A stretch of 64,000 bases of DNA from CAYTEO01 sp964436825 (GTDB taxonomy: Bacteria; Krumholzibacteriota; Krumholzibacteriia; LZORAL124-64-63). Each line of letters begins with the position of its first letter. Within the stretch, counting starts at the first letter, position 1. Where the stretch lies: the NCBI GenBank assembly GCA_964436825.1, contig CAYTEO010000001.1, positions 1 to 64,000 of the forward strand, read 5' to 3'. The notes beneath the pieces were generated by a model. That model saw only the letters and a list, made by a program, of their open reading frames with translations, did not search any database and was not told the origin of the DNA. The position numbers were made by a program, and so were the translations under genes. Below are positions 33,226 to 42,341 of the stretch, piece after piece.

Positions 33226-34592
33226 CACGGCGCTCCCTCCAGACGGGCCGCGATCCGGCCCACCAGCCGGCCGATGTCCCCCGCCCCGAGGGTCAGCAGC
33301 AGGTCCCCGGGGGCCACGCCGTCCGCCAGCCAGTCCGGCACCGCGTCCGGCCCCTGCAGCAGGTCCACCGCCACGCCGTCCTTCGCCGCCAGGGCCGCGG
33401 CGATCAGGCCGCTGTCGACCCCCTCGACCGGCTCCTCGCCGGCCGCGTAGACGGGCAGCAGGGCGACCCGGTCGGCCAGGGCGAGGGCGTCGGCGAACTC
33501 CCTGTGGAAGCGGGCGGTCCGGCTGTAGCGATGGGGCTGGAAGAGGACGACGACGCGCCGCCCCTCCTGGCGGGCCACCGACAGGGTCGCCGCGATCTCC
33601 GTCGGGTGGTGGGCATAGTCGTCCACGAGCAGGACGCCGCCGTGCTCGCCGTGGCGCTGGTAGCGCCGCTGGACCCCGGGGAAGGAGGCCAGGGCCGGGG
33701 CGCTCGTCTGGAAGGGGATCCCCAGCTCCAGCCCGACGGCGACGGCAGCCAGGCCGTTGACCAGGTTGTGCCTTCCCGCCAGGGAGAGATGGAGCTCCCC
33801 CAGCGGCTCCCCGTGCCACGTCACCCTCGCGCCTCCCCCGGGCAGGGGATCGGCGCGCAGCTCCGCCTCGGGAGAGAGCCCGTAGGTGACGATCCGCCGC
33901 TCCAGCTGCGGCACCAGGGCCCGCAGCTCCGGGTCGTCGGCGCACAGGATGCAGGCGCCGTAGAACGGGACCCTTCCCAGGAATGTCCGGAACGCCGCGC
34001 GCAGGCTCTCCAGGTCGGGGTAGTGGTCCACGTGCTCGTGGTCGAGGTTCGTCACGACGGCCAGGGTCGGCACCAGGTGCAGGAACGACCCGTCGCTCTC
34101 GTCGGCCTCGGCCACCAGGTAGTCGCCGGCGCCGAGGATGGCGTTCGTCCCCTCGGCCAGCAGCCGCCCCCCCACCAGGACGGTCGGGTCCAGCCCGGCG
34201 GCGCCGAGCACGGCCGCCACCAGGGAGGTCGTCGTCGTCTTGCCGTGCGAGCCGGCGACGGCGATCCCCTCCTTCAGGCGCATCAGCTCGGCCAGCATCT
34301 CGGCGCGGCGGATGACCGGGATCCCCTGGCGCCGGGCGGCGGCGATCTCCGGGTTGGCCGCCGTGACGGCCGAGGAGTAGACGACGACGTCGGCACCCGT
34401 GACCTGCTGTTCCCGATGCCCCACGTGGACGGTGGCCCCGAGACGACGCAGCCGTTCCGTCGCCTCGGACTCGCGCAGGTCGCTGCCGCTGACCTTGAAG
34501 CCGAGGTTCAGCAGCAGCTCGGCGATCCCGCTCATGCCGATCCCGCCGATGGCCACCAGGTGGATGTGTCGGGTGTTGCGGAACAAGGTCAC
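33222..34592 (-). CDS. murC: UDP-N-acetylmuramate--L-alanine ligase
   Basis: MurC adds L-Ala to UDP-MurNAc, the first amino acid of the peptidoglycan stem. The 456 residues show the N-terminal HLVAIGGIGMSGIAELL Rossmann loop, the ATP loop AGSHGKTTTTSL, NLDHEHVDHY, and VDDYAHHPTEIAATL in the C-terminal domain. The GTG at 34592 overlaps the murG stop, and its own stop overlaps the ftsQ start. murB, which often follows murC in this cluster, is absent here. Confidence 0.97.
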   Translation of the reverse strand: MTLFRNTRHIHLVAIGGIGMSGIAELLLNLGFKVSGSDLRESEATERLRRLGATVHVGHREQQVTGADVVVYSSAVTAANPEIAAARRQGIPVIRRAEMLAELMRLKEGIAVAGSHGKTTTTSLVAAVLGAAGLDPTVLVGGRLLAEGTNAILGAGDYLVAEADESDGSFLHLVPTLAVVTNLDHEHVDHYPDLESLRAAFRTFLGRVPFYGACILCADDPELRALVPQLERRIVTYGLSPEAELRADPLPGGGARVTWHGEPLGELHLSLAGRHNLVNGLAAVAVGLELGIPFQTSAPALASFPGVQRRYQRHGEHGGVLLVDDYAHHPTEIAATLSVARQEGRRVVVLFQPHRYSRTARFHREFADALALADRVALLPVYAAGEEPVEGVDSGLIAAALAAKDGVAVDLLQGPDAVPDWLADGVAPGDLLLTLGAGDIGRLVGRIAARLEGAPW

Positions 34593-35740
34593 TCCCCTCG
34601 ATCGTTCCCCGCTTCCCGGGGAAGCAGGTGCAGCAGGTCAGCGGCGATGGCGTCGGCCGCGTCGCCATGGTGGAGGCCGGCGGCGGCGGCGGCCATCCCG
34701 TCCAGTCGCGACGGATCGGCGCGCAGTCCGGCGACGATCTCGACCAAGCGCCTGCCGTCACAGGCGGCGTCGTCGATGACGACGGCGGCCCCGGCCGCGG
34801 CGACGGCCTCGGCGTTGCGGCGCTGGTGGTCGTCCACGGCGTGCGGGAACGGGACGAGCACCGCCGGCAGTCCCGCCGCCGCCAGCTCCGCCAGGGTCAT
34901 CGCGCCGGCACGGCAGACGACCAGGTCGGCCCACGCGTAGGCGGCCGGCATGTCGTAGAGATACGGGACGACCTCGACGTTCGCCGCCCCCGCCGCCCGG
35001 CAGGCGTCCGCCACCTCCGCCGCGGCGGCGGGGCCCGTCTGCGCCCTGACCACCAGTGTCCGGTCACCGGCCCAGCTCTCCGCGGCGGCGGCGACGGCGC
35101 GGTTGAGGGTCCGCGCGCCGCGGCTGCCGCCGAAGACCAGCAGGTGGAACCGGCCGTCCCCGCGGGCGGGCCTGTCGCGGCCGCGCAGGGCCAGGACCTC
35201 CGCGCGGACGGGGTTGCCGCTGACGACGGTCCGGCCGGCCGGGAAGTAGCGCGCCGCGGCGGCGAAACCGACGTGGATCCGCCGCGCCCAGCGGGCCAGC
35301 AACCGGTTCGTCGCGCCCGGGATCGCGTTCTGCTCCTGCAGGACGATCGGGACCCCGCGCGCCCGGGCGGCCAGCAGGACGGGCAGGGTGACGAACCCGC
35401 CGGTCCCCAGCACCAGGTCGGGCCGCCGTCGTCCCAGCTCGCGCCAGGCGGTCCAGGTCCCCCGCAGCAGCCGCCACAGGAAACGCAGCCTGCCCGCCGG
35501 CCCCTTGCCCCTGAATCCCGCCGCGGGGACGGGGACGAACGGCACGCCGGCGCGTGGGACGAGCTGCGCCTCCAGGCCGTCGGGGGTCCCCATGTAGACG
35601 AGCCGCAGTCCGGGCCGGCGGTGCGCGAGGGCGGCGGCCACGGCCAGGGCCGGGTAGATGTGCCCGCCCGTCCCGCCACCGGACAGCACGATCGCCGCCT
35701 CGCTCCCGCCGCCGCGGTCCGCTGTCGCAGGCTCCGCCAT
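34589..35740 (-). CDS. murG: UDP-GlcNAc:undecaprenyl-PP-MurNAc-pentapeptide GlcNAc transferase
   Basis: MurG converts Lipid I to Lipid II at the inner face of the membrane. The 383 residues show the GT-B signatures SGGGTGGHIYPALAVA, ATNRLLARWARRIHVGF, VFGGSRGARTLN and the UDP-GlcNAc-binding CRAGAMTLAELAAAGLPAVLVP. The ATG at 35740 lies 8 bases after the ftsW stop, with GGTGACCG between. Length is normal. Its stop overlaps the murC GTG. Confidence 0.97.
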   Translation of the reverse strand: MAEPATADRGGGSEAAIVLSGGGTGGHIYPALAVAAALAHRRPGLRLVYMGTPDGLEAQLVPRAGVPFVPVPAAGFRGKGPAGRLRFLWRLLRGTWTAWRELGRRRPDLVLGTGGFVTLPVLLAARARGVPIVLQEQNAIPGATNRLLARWARRIHVGFAAAARYFPAGRTVVSGNPVRAEVLALRGRDRPARGDGRFHLLVFGGSRGARTLNRAVAAAAESWAGDRTLVVRAQTGPAAAAEVADACRAAGAANVEVVPYLYDMPAAYAWADLVVCRAGAMTLAELAAAGLPAVLVPFPHAVDDHQRRNAEAVAAAGAAVVIDDAACDGRRLVEIVAGLRADPSRLDGMAAAAAGLHHGDAADAIAADLLHLLPREAGNDRGE

Positions 35741-35748
35741 CGGTCACC

Positions 35749-36906
35749 TCACTGTCGCCGGTTGACCCTCTGCCGCAGGGCGCGATCGCTGCGGTTGGCC
35801 CTGCCGACGCAGAGCAGCAACCCCACGGCGGCGAGGTTCGTCACCAGGGCGGAGCCGCCGTAGCTCAGCAGCGGCAACGGGACGCCGAGCACCGGCAGCA
35901 GGGCGGTGACCATCCCGATGTTCAGCAGGGCGTAGAGGACCAGCAGCGTCGTCGTCCCCGCCGCCAGCAGCATGCCGAAGCGGCTGCCGGCCTCCCCGGC
36001 GATCTTATAACCCCGCCAGGCGACCACGACAAAGGAGAAAACGATCAGCAGGGTCCCGGCCAGGCCCATCTCCTCGCCGGCGACGGCAAAGACGTAGTCG
36101 GTCTGGCTCTCGGGCAGGAACGCCAGGCGCTGCCGGCTGCCGCCGATGCCCCTGCCGGTCACCCCGCCCGCGCCGAGGCTGATCAGTCCCTGCCGCACCT
36201 GGTACTCCTCGGTGACGCAGCGCACCCCCTGCCACCAGACGTCGAGCCGGTGGTGGATCTTGCCGCTGAACCGGTAACCGAGGACCCCGCCCAGGACGAC
36301 CACGGCCGCCGCCGGCAGCAGCCAGCGCGTCGGCATCCCCGACAGCCAGAGCAGCAGGACGGTCAGCAGCAGCAGGACCAGCGCGTTGCTGAAGTTGGGC
36401 TGCAGGACGAGGATGACGATTCCCCCCAGGGGCACCAGGACCACCGGCAGCCACCGTTCGCGCCGCCGCCGCAGGCGGTCGAACCCGCCGCTGCACCGCT
36501 CGGCCAGGAACAGGACCAGGGTCACCTTCAGCAGCTCGACGGGCTGGACGGGGAAGAAAGGCAGCCTCAGCCAGCGGGCATGACTGGCATGGTCGCCGAC
36601 CCACGCCGTGTGGCGCAGCAGGATCGTCAGCGACAGCAGCAGCAGCGAGATCCCCAGCAGCCCCCAGATGATCTCGCGCCGGCGGATCCTCTCGAGGTCG
36701 CGTCCGGCCAGCCAGAACATGATGATGATCCCCATGGCCAGGCGGACGGCGTGCCGGACGAGGTAGTCGGTGCTGTGCCGTCCCTGGAAGGAGCCGGCGC
36801 TGTAGACGACGATCAGGCCCAGGGCCGACAGCACCAGGACCGCGGCCAGCAGCAGGCCGTCGTGGGACGTCATCCCGGCCAGCAGCGTCCGGGCCCTGCG
36901 GGTCAT
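35749..36906 (-). CDS. ftsW: SEDS-family peptidoglycan glycosyltransferase FtsW
   Basis: A polytopic membrane protein of 385 residues with about ten helices. It polymerises Lipid II at the septum together with FtsI. SEDS motifs are visible: LLLAAVLVLSALGLIVVYSAG near the start, QPNFSNALVLLLL, SRQRLAFLPESQTDYVFAVAGEEMG (read as two segments) and LPLLSYGGSALVTNL. The ATG at 36906 overlaps the murD stop as ATGA. The site between murD and murG is the classical ftsW position, which argues against it being RodA. Confidence 0.95.
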   Translation of the reverse strand: MTRRARTLLAGMTSHDGLLLAAVLVLSALGLIVVYSAGSFQGRHSTDYLVRHAVRLAMGIIIMFWLAGRDLERIRRREIIWGLLGISLLLLSLTILLRHTAWVGDHASHARWLRLPFFPVQPVELLKVTLVLFLAERCSGGFDRLRRRRERWLPVVLVPLGGIVILVLQPNFSNALVLLLLTVLLLWLSGMPTRWLLPAAAVVVLGGVLGYRFSGKIHHRLDVWWQGVRCVTEEYQVRQGLISLGAGGVTGRGIGGSRQRLAFLPESQTDYVFAVAGEEMGLAGTLLIVFSFVVVAWRGYKIAGEAGSRFGMLLAAGTTTLLVLYALLNIGMVTALLPVLGVPLPLLSYGGSALVTNLAAVGLLLCVGRANRSDRALRQRVNRRQ

Positions 36907-38276
36907 GGCGTCCCCTCCTCCCCGCCCGGCGGCAACCGGCGGACCGCCGCCTGGAAGGCCTCGCCGCGCTGCCGGTAGTCGCGGAACATGTCGAAGCTGG
37001 CGCAGGCCGGGCTGAGCAGGACGGTCCCGCCCGGCCGGGCCAGCGTCGCGGCCAGGGAGACGGCGGCTGCCATGTCGTCGGCCCGGTGCAGCGGCACCGT
37101 CCCGGCCAGGGCGGCGCCGATCCGGTCGGACTCCTCCCCCAGCAGGACCACGTGCTCGACCGGCCCCATCGCCCCCCGCAGCGGAGTGTAGTCCTCCCCC
37201 TTGCCGCTGCCTCCGAGGATGAGCACGACCCCGCCGTCGTAGCCGGCCAGACCGGCGCAGACGGCGTGGACGTTCGTCGCCTTGGAGTCGTCGACATAGG
37301 TGACCCCTCCGACGCGGGCGACGACCTGCTGGCGATGGGACAGGGGGGCGAAGGAGCGCAGACCGTCGGCCAGGGTCCCGGCCGGCAACCGCCAGGGCGT
37401 CACCGCGGCGACCGCGGCGCAGCAGTTCGCCAGCGCCGGGGCGCCGGTCACCTGCAGATCAGCCGCCGCGACGATCGGTTCCTCCCCCGCGGCGGTGCGG
37501 CGCCTGATCTCACCGCCGGCCAGGTAGACGTCGGCCCCGTCGGCGGGATCGCCGAACAGCAGGCGGCGCGGCGCCGGCCAGCCGCGGGCCGGGCAGTCGG
37601 TGGCCGTCACCAGCAGGCCGCCCGGCGGCAGCGCCTCGGCCAGCCGCCGCTTGGCCGCGTGGTAGGCCGCCAGGTCCGGGTAGCGGTCCAGGTGGTCTGG
37701 GGCCAGGTTCAGGACGACCCCGACGCGCGGGGCGAAGGTGGCGATGCTCTCGAGCTGGAAGCTGCTGACCTCGACGACGGCCACCGCGCCTGGAGCCAGC
37801 CGGTCGGCGACGTCGCTGAAGGGGCGGCCGACGTTGCCGACGGCCACCGCCTCCCGGCCGGCGGACCGCAGCAGGGCGGCGATCAGCTCGGTCGTCGTCG
37901 TCTTGCCGTTGGTCCCGGTGACGGCGACCAGGTCCGCCGCGCAGCGGCGGGCCGCCAGTTCCACCTCCCCGACGACGGGCGTCTCCCGCCCCAGGACCGC
38001 CAGGGCCGGGTGCGTCAGGGGGACCCCCGGACTGACGACGATCCCGTCCAGCGGCGGCAGGTCCGCCCACCAGCGCGGACCGGTGTGCAGCGATGCGAAG
38101 ACCCGCCGGGCGACGTCGGTCAGGCCGTGGCGACGCCAGCGGGCGTGCAGCTCGTCCCCCGTGGCGTCGTCGCCGCCCAGGACCTCCGCCCCGTGGCGGG
38201 CGAGCAGGTCCGCCGCCGCGCAGCCGCTGCGCGCCAGTCCCACCACCAGCCACCGCGTGTCTCGCCAGTCGCTCAT
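36903..38276 (-). CDS. murD: UDP-N-acetylmuramoylalanine--D-glutamate ligase
   Basis: MurD adds D-Glu to UDP-MurNAc-L-Ala. The 457 residues have an N-terminal WLVVGLARSGCAAADLLARH domain, the ATP loop TGTNGKTTTTELIAALL, NLAPDHLDRYPDLAAYHAAK, and YVDDSKATNVHAV and ILGGSGKGEDYTPL in the C-terminal domain. It is 8 bases after mraY, and its ATG is at 38276. Length and motif order are typical. Confidence 0.97.
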   Translation of the reverse strand: MSDWRDTRWLVVGLARSGCAAADLLARHGAEVLGGDDATGDELHARWRRHGLTDVARRVFASLHTGPRWWADLPPLDGIVVSPGVPLTHPALAVLGRETPVVGEVELAARRCAADLVAVTGTNGKTTTTELIAALLRSAGREAVAVGNVGRPFSDVADRLAPGAVAVVEVSSFQLESIATFAPRVGVVLNLAPDHLDRYPDLAAYHAAKRRLAEALPPGGLLVTATDCPARGWPAPRRLLFGDPADGADVYLAGGEIRRRTAAGEEPIVAAADLQVTGAPALANCCAAVAAVTPWRLPAGTLADGLRSFAPLSHRQQVVARVGGVTYVDDSKATNVHAVCAGLAGYDGGVVLILGGSGKGEDYTPLRGAMGPVEHVVLLGEESDRIGAALAGTVPLHRADDMAAAVSLAATLARPGGTVLLSPACASFDMFRDYRQRGEAFQAAVRRLPPGGEEGTP

Positions 38277-38283
38277 CCCGTCC

Positions 38284-39369
38284 TCATTGCAGCTTCAGGG
38301 TACTCATGCTCAGCAGCAGCAGCAGGATCCCGATGATCCAGAACCGGACCACGACCTGGGTCTCCTTCCAGCCGAGCAGCTCGAAGTGATGGTGCAGCGG
38401 CGCCATCCGGAAGATCCGCTTGCCGCCCCGCCAGCGGTAGCTGGCCACCTGCAGCATGACGCTGACGGCCTCCAGGACGAACATCCCCCCCATGACGACC
38501 AGCAGCAGTTCCCGCTTGACGAGGATGGCCACCGTGCCCAGGGCGCCGCCCAGGGCCAGGCTGCCGGTGTCCCCCATGAAGATCTGGGCCGGGTGGGCGT
38601 TGAACCAGAGGAACCCGAGGGCCGCCCCGACGACGGCCGCGCAGTAGATGGCCACCTCACCGCTGCCGGGCAGGTAGAGGATGTGCAGGTAGCGGGCGAA
38701 GACGGCGTTGCCGGTCAGGTAGGACAGCGCGGCGTAGCCCAGGAAGACGAAGGCCGACAGGCCGATCGCCAGCCCGTCCAGCCCGTCGGTCAGGTTGACG
38801 GCGTTGCTGGTCCCGGTGACGACGAGCACGACCAGGGGGAAGTAGAGCCAGCCCAGATCGATGAAGGTGTCCTTCAGGAACGGCACGGCCAGGTCGTGGA
38901 GGTGGGGATGCCCGATGGAACGGTCGAGCATCACGTAAAGGACGATGCTGAACGTGATCTGCCCCAACAACTTGACGCGACCGATCATTCCCTTGGGGCG
39001 GCGCTTGATCACCTTCAGGTAGTCGTCGACGAACCCGATCCCCCCCATCCAGACCGTGGCCAGCAGGCAGAGCTGGATGTAGCGGTTCGTCAGGTCCGCC
39101 CACAGCAGGGTCGGCAGGACGATGGCCGTCAGGACCAGCACCCCGCCCATGGTCGGCGTACCGGCCTTGGCCCGGTGGTGGGCCGGCCCGTCGCTGCGGA
39201 TCGTCTCGCCGATCTGCAGCCGGCGCAGACGCTCGATGAGCCAGCCGCCGAAGATGAAGCTGATCAGCAGGGCGGTGATCGTCGCGTAGGCCGCGCGGAA
39301 GGTGATGTACTGGAAGACGTTCAGGGCCGACCAGTGGGTATGGAGGGGGTAGAGCAGGTGGTAGAACAT
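38284..39369 (-). CDS. mraY: Phospho-N-acetylmuramoyl-pentapeptide transferase
   Basis: MraY transfers phospho-MurNAc-pentapeptide to undecaprenyl phosphate, making Lipid I. The 361 residues form about ten membrane helices with conserved loops KAGTPTMGGVLVL, GFVDDYLKV, TSNAVNLTDGLDGLA (catalytic Asp), FMGDTGSLALGG and MAPLHHHFELLGWKE. The ATG at 39369 follows AGGAGAGGAC, 10 bases after the murF stop. Its lipid-carrier substrate is supplied by the UppP encoded about 17 kb away. Confidence 0.98.
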   Translation of the reverse strand: MFYHLLYPLHTHWSALNVFQYITFRAAYATITALLISFIFGGWLIERLRRLQIGETIRSDGPAHHRAKAGTPTMGGVLVLTAIVLPTLLWADLTNRYIQLCLLATVWMGGIGFVDDYLKVIKRRPKGMIGRVKLLGQITFSIVLYVMLDRSIGHPHLHDLAVPFLKDTFIDLGWLYFPLVVLVVTGTSNAVNLTDGLDGLAIGLSAFVFLGYAALSYLTGNAVFARYLHILYLPGSGEVAIYCAAVVGAALGFLWFNAHPAQIFMGDTGSLALGGALGTVAILVKRELLLVVMGGMFVLEAVSVMLQVASYRWRGGKRIFRMAPLHHHFELLGWKETQVVVRFWIIGILLLLLSMSTLKLQ

Positions 39370-39379
39370 GTCCTCTCCT

Positions 39380-40834
39380 TCAGTGGCCCTCGACGGTCCC
39401 CAGGCCCGCCACCAGCCGGTCGACGATCCGTTCGGTGGCGGCGGAACGGGAGCCCTTGACCAGGACGCGGTCGCCGCGCTCCAGCCTCTCCAGCAGCCAG
39501 GCCGCGGCGGCGGCGTGGTCGGGCACGACCGCGGCCTCGCCGCCGCCCACGTCACGGAATCCCTCGGCCAGCGGGGCGGCCTCGCCGACGGCCACCAGCC
39601 GATCGACTCCCAGCTCCCGCAGGCGCCGGCCCGTCTGGACGTGGAGCTCCCGGCTGCGCTCCCCCAGCTCGGCCATGACGCCCAGGACGACCCAGCTCCG
39701 ACCGCCGGGAAGTTGCAACAGGGAGCGGGCCGCGGCCAGGATACTCTGCGGATTGGCGTTGTAGCTGTCGTCCAGCAGGGTGATGCCCCCCGCCCGGAGC
39801 AGGCGGCTGCGGTGCGCCGAGGGTACGAACCCGTCCAGGGCGGCGGCGACGTCCGACGGCTCGCCGGCCAGCGCCCGGACGGCCAGCAGGGCCGCCGCCA
39901 GGTTGGCCCCGTTGTGGGGACCGGGGAGCGGCACGGGGTAGCGCCGACCATCCAGCAGGAGATCCCCCCGCCGTCCCCCGTCGGCGGGCGACCAGTCCCA
40001 GCGGTGATCCCCCGCCGTCCGGCCGAACGACACGATCCGGCAACGGGCCCGCTCGCGCCACGCGGCAAAGCCCGGACTGTCGGCGTTGAGGACGGCAGTC
40101 CCGTCGGGAGGCAACGCGTCCAGCAGCTCGCCCTTGGCGGCGATGATCTCGGCCTGCGATCCGAATCCCTCGAGATGCGCCGGCGCGACGTTGGTGATCA
40201 CCCCGACCTGGGGGGTAGCCAGGGCCGCCAGGCGCGCGATCTCCCCGGCTCGGGAGGCGCCCATCTCCACCACCGCGGTGCGGTGGTCGCGCCGGAGAGC
40301 CAGCAGCGTCAGCGGCAGGCCGAGATCGTTGTTCCGGTTGCCGGGCGTGGCCAGGACCGCGCCCCGGGGGCGCAGCAGGGCCGCGGCCAGGTCCTTGGTC
40401 GTCGTCTTCCCGTTGGTGCCGGTGATCGCCAGCAGGGGGACGGGACAACGCCGGCGCCAGCCGGCGGCCAGGCGCTGCAGGGCGGCCACGCCGTCGCTCG
40501 CCACGAGGATCGGCCCCCCGCTCGACGGTGCCGCGCGGAGCGCCGCGTCCAGGGGCTCGCCGGGGGGCGCCAGGACCGCCGCCGCGCCGGCCGCCAGGGC
40601 CGCACCCAGATACCGTCGGCCGTCGGTCCGTTCTCCCGGCAGGGCCACGAAGAGCTGCCCCGCGGCGACGGCGCGGCTGTCCAGCGTCGCGCCGAGGAAG
40701 GCGGCCCCTGGGGGCAGCTCGTCGGCGGTCCCCCGCCGCCAGCCGTCGCTGTCGGGCAGCAGGAGATCGGCCAGCAGCCCGGCCTCGGCCAGCGCGGCGA
40801 CCGCCTCCCGCAGCGGAAACCCGGCCTCAGCCAC
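39380..40834 (-). CDS. murF: UDP-N-acetylmuramoyl-tripeptide--D-alanyl-D-alanine ligase
   Basis: MurF adds D-Ala-D-Ala to complete the pentapeptide. The 484 residues show GATLDSRAVAAGQLFVAL at the substrate domain, the ATP loop ITGTNGKTTTKDLAAALL, GNRNNDLGLPLTLLAL, NVAPAHLEGFG and LLDDSYNANPQSILAA. The GTG at 40834 overlaps the end of murE by 8 bases. The D-Ala-D-Ala ligase (ddl) needed for its substrate is not in this cluster. Confidence 0.97.
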   Translation of the reverse strand: MAEAGFPLREAVAALAEAGLLADLLLPDSDGWRRGTADELPPGAAFLGATLDSRAVAAGQLFVALPGERTDGRRYLGAALAAGAAAVLAPPGEPLDAALRAAPSSGGPILVASDGVAALQRLAAGWRRRCPVPLLAITGTNGKTTTKDLAAALLRPRGAVLATPGNRNNDLGLPLTLLALRRDHRTAVVEMGASRAGEIARLAALATPQVGVITNVAPAHLEGFGSQAEIIAAKGELLDALPPDGTAVLNADSPGFAAWRERARCRIVSFGRTAGDHRWDWSPADGGRRGDLLLDGRRYPVPLPGPHNGANLAAALLAVRALAGEPSDVAAALDGFVPSAHRSRLLRAGGITLLDDSYNANPQSILAAARSLLQLPGGRSWVVLGVMAELGERSRELHVQTGRRLRELGVDRLVAVGEAAPLAEGFRDVGGGEAAVVPDHAAAAAWLLERLERGDRVLVKGSRSAATERIVDRLVAGLGTVEGH

Positions 40835-42341
40835 GGTCCACCTCCTCGATCCAGGCGCGGACGATCTCCCTGTCGTCCAGATGCCGCCTGACGTCGCCCA
40901 CGATCTGGTAGTCCTCGTGCCCCTTGCCGGCGATGACGACGGTGTCGCCTGCGGCGGCCCCCGCCAGGGCCTCGCGGATGGCGCGGGTGCGGTCGACGAC
41001 GATCCGGCAGTCCCGACCGTCGACGCGGGACACCCCCCGGTAGCCCGCCGCGATCTGGTCGCAGATGTCCTCGGGCCGCTCGTGCCGGGGGTTGTCGGAG
41101 GTGATCCACGTCACGTCGGCCAGCCTGGCCGCGACCGCACCCATCTGGGGCCGCTTGCCGCGATCGCGGTCCCCCCCACAGCCGAAGACGACGTGGAGAC
41201 GGCCGGCGGTCAGTTCGCGGCAGGAGACCAGGACCGCCTCCAGGGCGGCGGGGGTATGGGCGTAGTCGACGACGGCGACCGCGCCGCCGGGCAGCTGCAG
41301 GCTCTCCATCCTGCCCGGCACCTGGGGCGCGGACGCCAGCGTCCCTGTCACCTGCTCCGGGGGGAATCCCAGGGCCAGTCCGGTCGCCGCCGCCGCCAGC
41401 AGGTTCGACACGTTGAACCGGCCCACCAGCCGCGAGGCCAGCGTCAGCCGGCGCCCGCGCCACTCGAGCACCAGGTTGCTGCCGGTCGGCGACAGCCCGG
41501 CCTCGAGCAGTCGCAGGTCGACCGGACCGGCCGCGTCCGCTGTCCCGTAGCGGACGGTCGCGATCCCCTCCGGTGCGATGCCGGCGAACGCCGGGTCGTC
41601 GGCGTTGACCACGAGGACGCCGTCCCCCTTGTCGCGCCGCGGACCGGCCAGCAGCTCGACGATGCCGAGCTTGGCCCGGCGGTACCGGTCCATGTCACCG
41701 TGGTAGTCCAGGTGGTCGCGGCTGAGATTCGTCAGGACCGCCGCGTCGAGGGCCAGGTCCGCCACGCGCCCCTGGTCCAGGGCGTGCGAGGAGACCTCCA
41801 GGGCAACGCCGCGGCAGCCGGCGTCGCGCATCTCGCCCAGCAGCCCGAAGAGGTCCGGGCCCGAGGGCGTCGTCAGGGGCGCCGGCACGATCCGCCGGCC
41901 CGTCTCGTAGCGGATCGTTCCCACCAGCCCGCACGGTCCGGCCGTCGCCGCCAGGAGGTGCCGCAGCAGGAAGGCCGTCGTCGTCTTGCCGTTGGTCCCG
42001 GTGACGCCGACGGCGGTCATCCCGGCGTCGGGCCGGCCGGCCAGCTCGCGGGCCAGCCTCGCCCCCCAGGGCCGGGTGTCCGCGACCCGCAACAGGGGCA
42101 GGTCGTCGGGAACGCCGTCGGGCAGCGTCGCCTCCTCGGCCACGACGGCCGCCGCACAGCCTGCCGCCACGGCGTCGGGCAGGAAGCGGTGCCCGTCGAC
42201 GCCGCTTCCCCGCACCGCCACGAACAGCGCCCCCGGCCGCACGGCCCGGGAATCGACGACGACGCCGGTGACGGCGACGTCGCCGGCGACCTGGGCGGAC
42301 AACTCGGGGAAGGGACGACAGAGATCGCGCAGCGTCATCAT
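40827..42341 (-). CDS. murE: UDP-N-acetylmuramoyl-tripeptide synthetase (meso-DAP type)
   Basis: MurE adds the third residue of the stem peptide. The 504 residues contain DSRAVRPGALFVAVRG, the ATP loop GTNGKTTTAFLLRHLL, TTPSGPDL, SSHALDQGRV, NLSRDHLDYHGDMDRY, and DNPRHERPEDI (from about residue 415). The DNPR tetrapeptide is the known specificity determinant for meso-diaminopimelate, so a DAP-type, diderm-like peptidoglycan is expected. Two ATG codons are adjacent; the first (42341) overlaps the ftsI stop as ATGA. Confidence 0.97.
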   Translation of the reverse strand: MMTLRDLCRPFPELSAQVAGDVAVTGVVVDSRAVRPGALFVAVRGSGVDGHRFLPDAVAAGCAAAVVAEEATLPDGVPDDLPLLRVADTRPWGARLARELAGRPDAGMTAVGVTGTNGKTTTAFLLRHLLAATAGPCGLVGTIRYETGRRIVPAPLTTPSGPDLFGLLGEMRDAGCRGVALEVSSHALDQGRVADLALDAAVLTNLSRDHLDYHGDMDRYRRAKLGIVELLAGPRRDKGDGVLVVNADDPAFAGIAPEGIATVRYGTADAAGPVDLRLLEAGLSPTGSNLVLEWRGRRLTLASRLVGRFNVSNLLAAAATGLALGFPPEQVTGTLASAPQVPGRMESLQLPGGAVAVVDYAHTPAALEAVLVSCRELTAGRLHVVFGCGGDRDRGKRPQMGAVAARLADVTWITSDNPRHERPEDICDQIAAGYRGVSRVDGRDCRIVVDRTRAIREALAGAAAGDTVVIAGKGHEDYQIVGDVRRHLDDREIVRAWIEEVDRG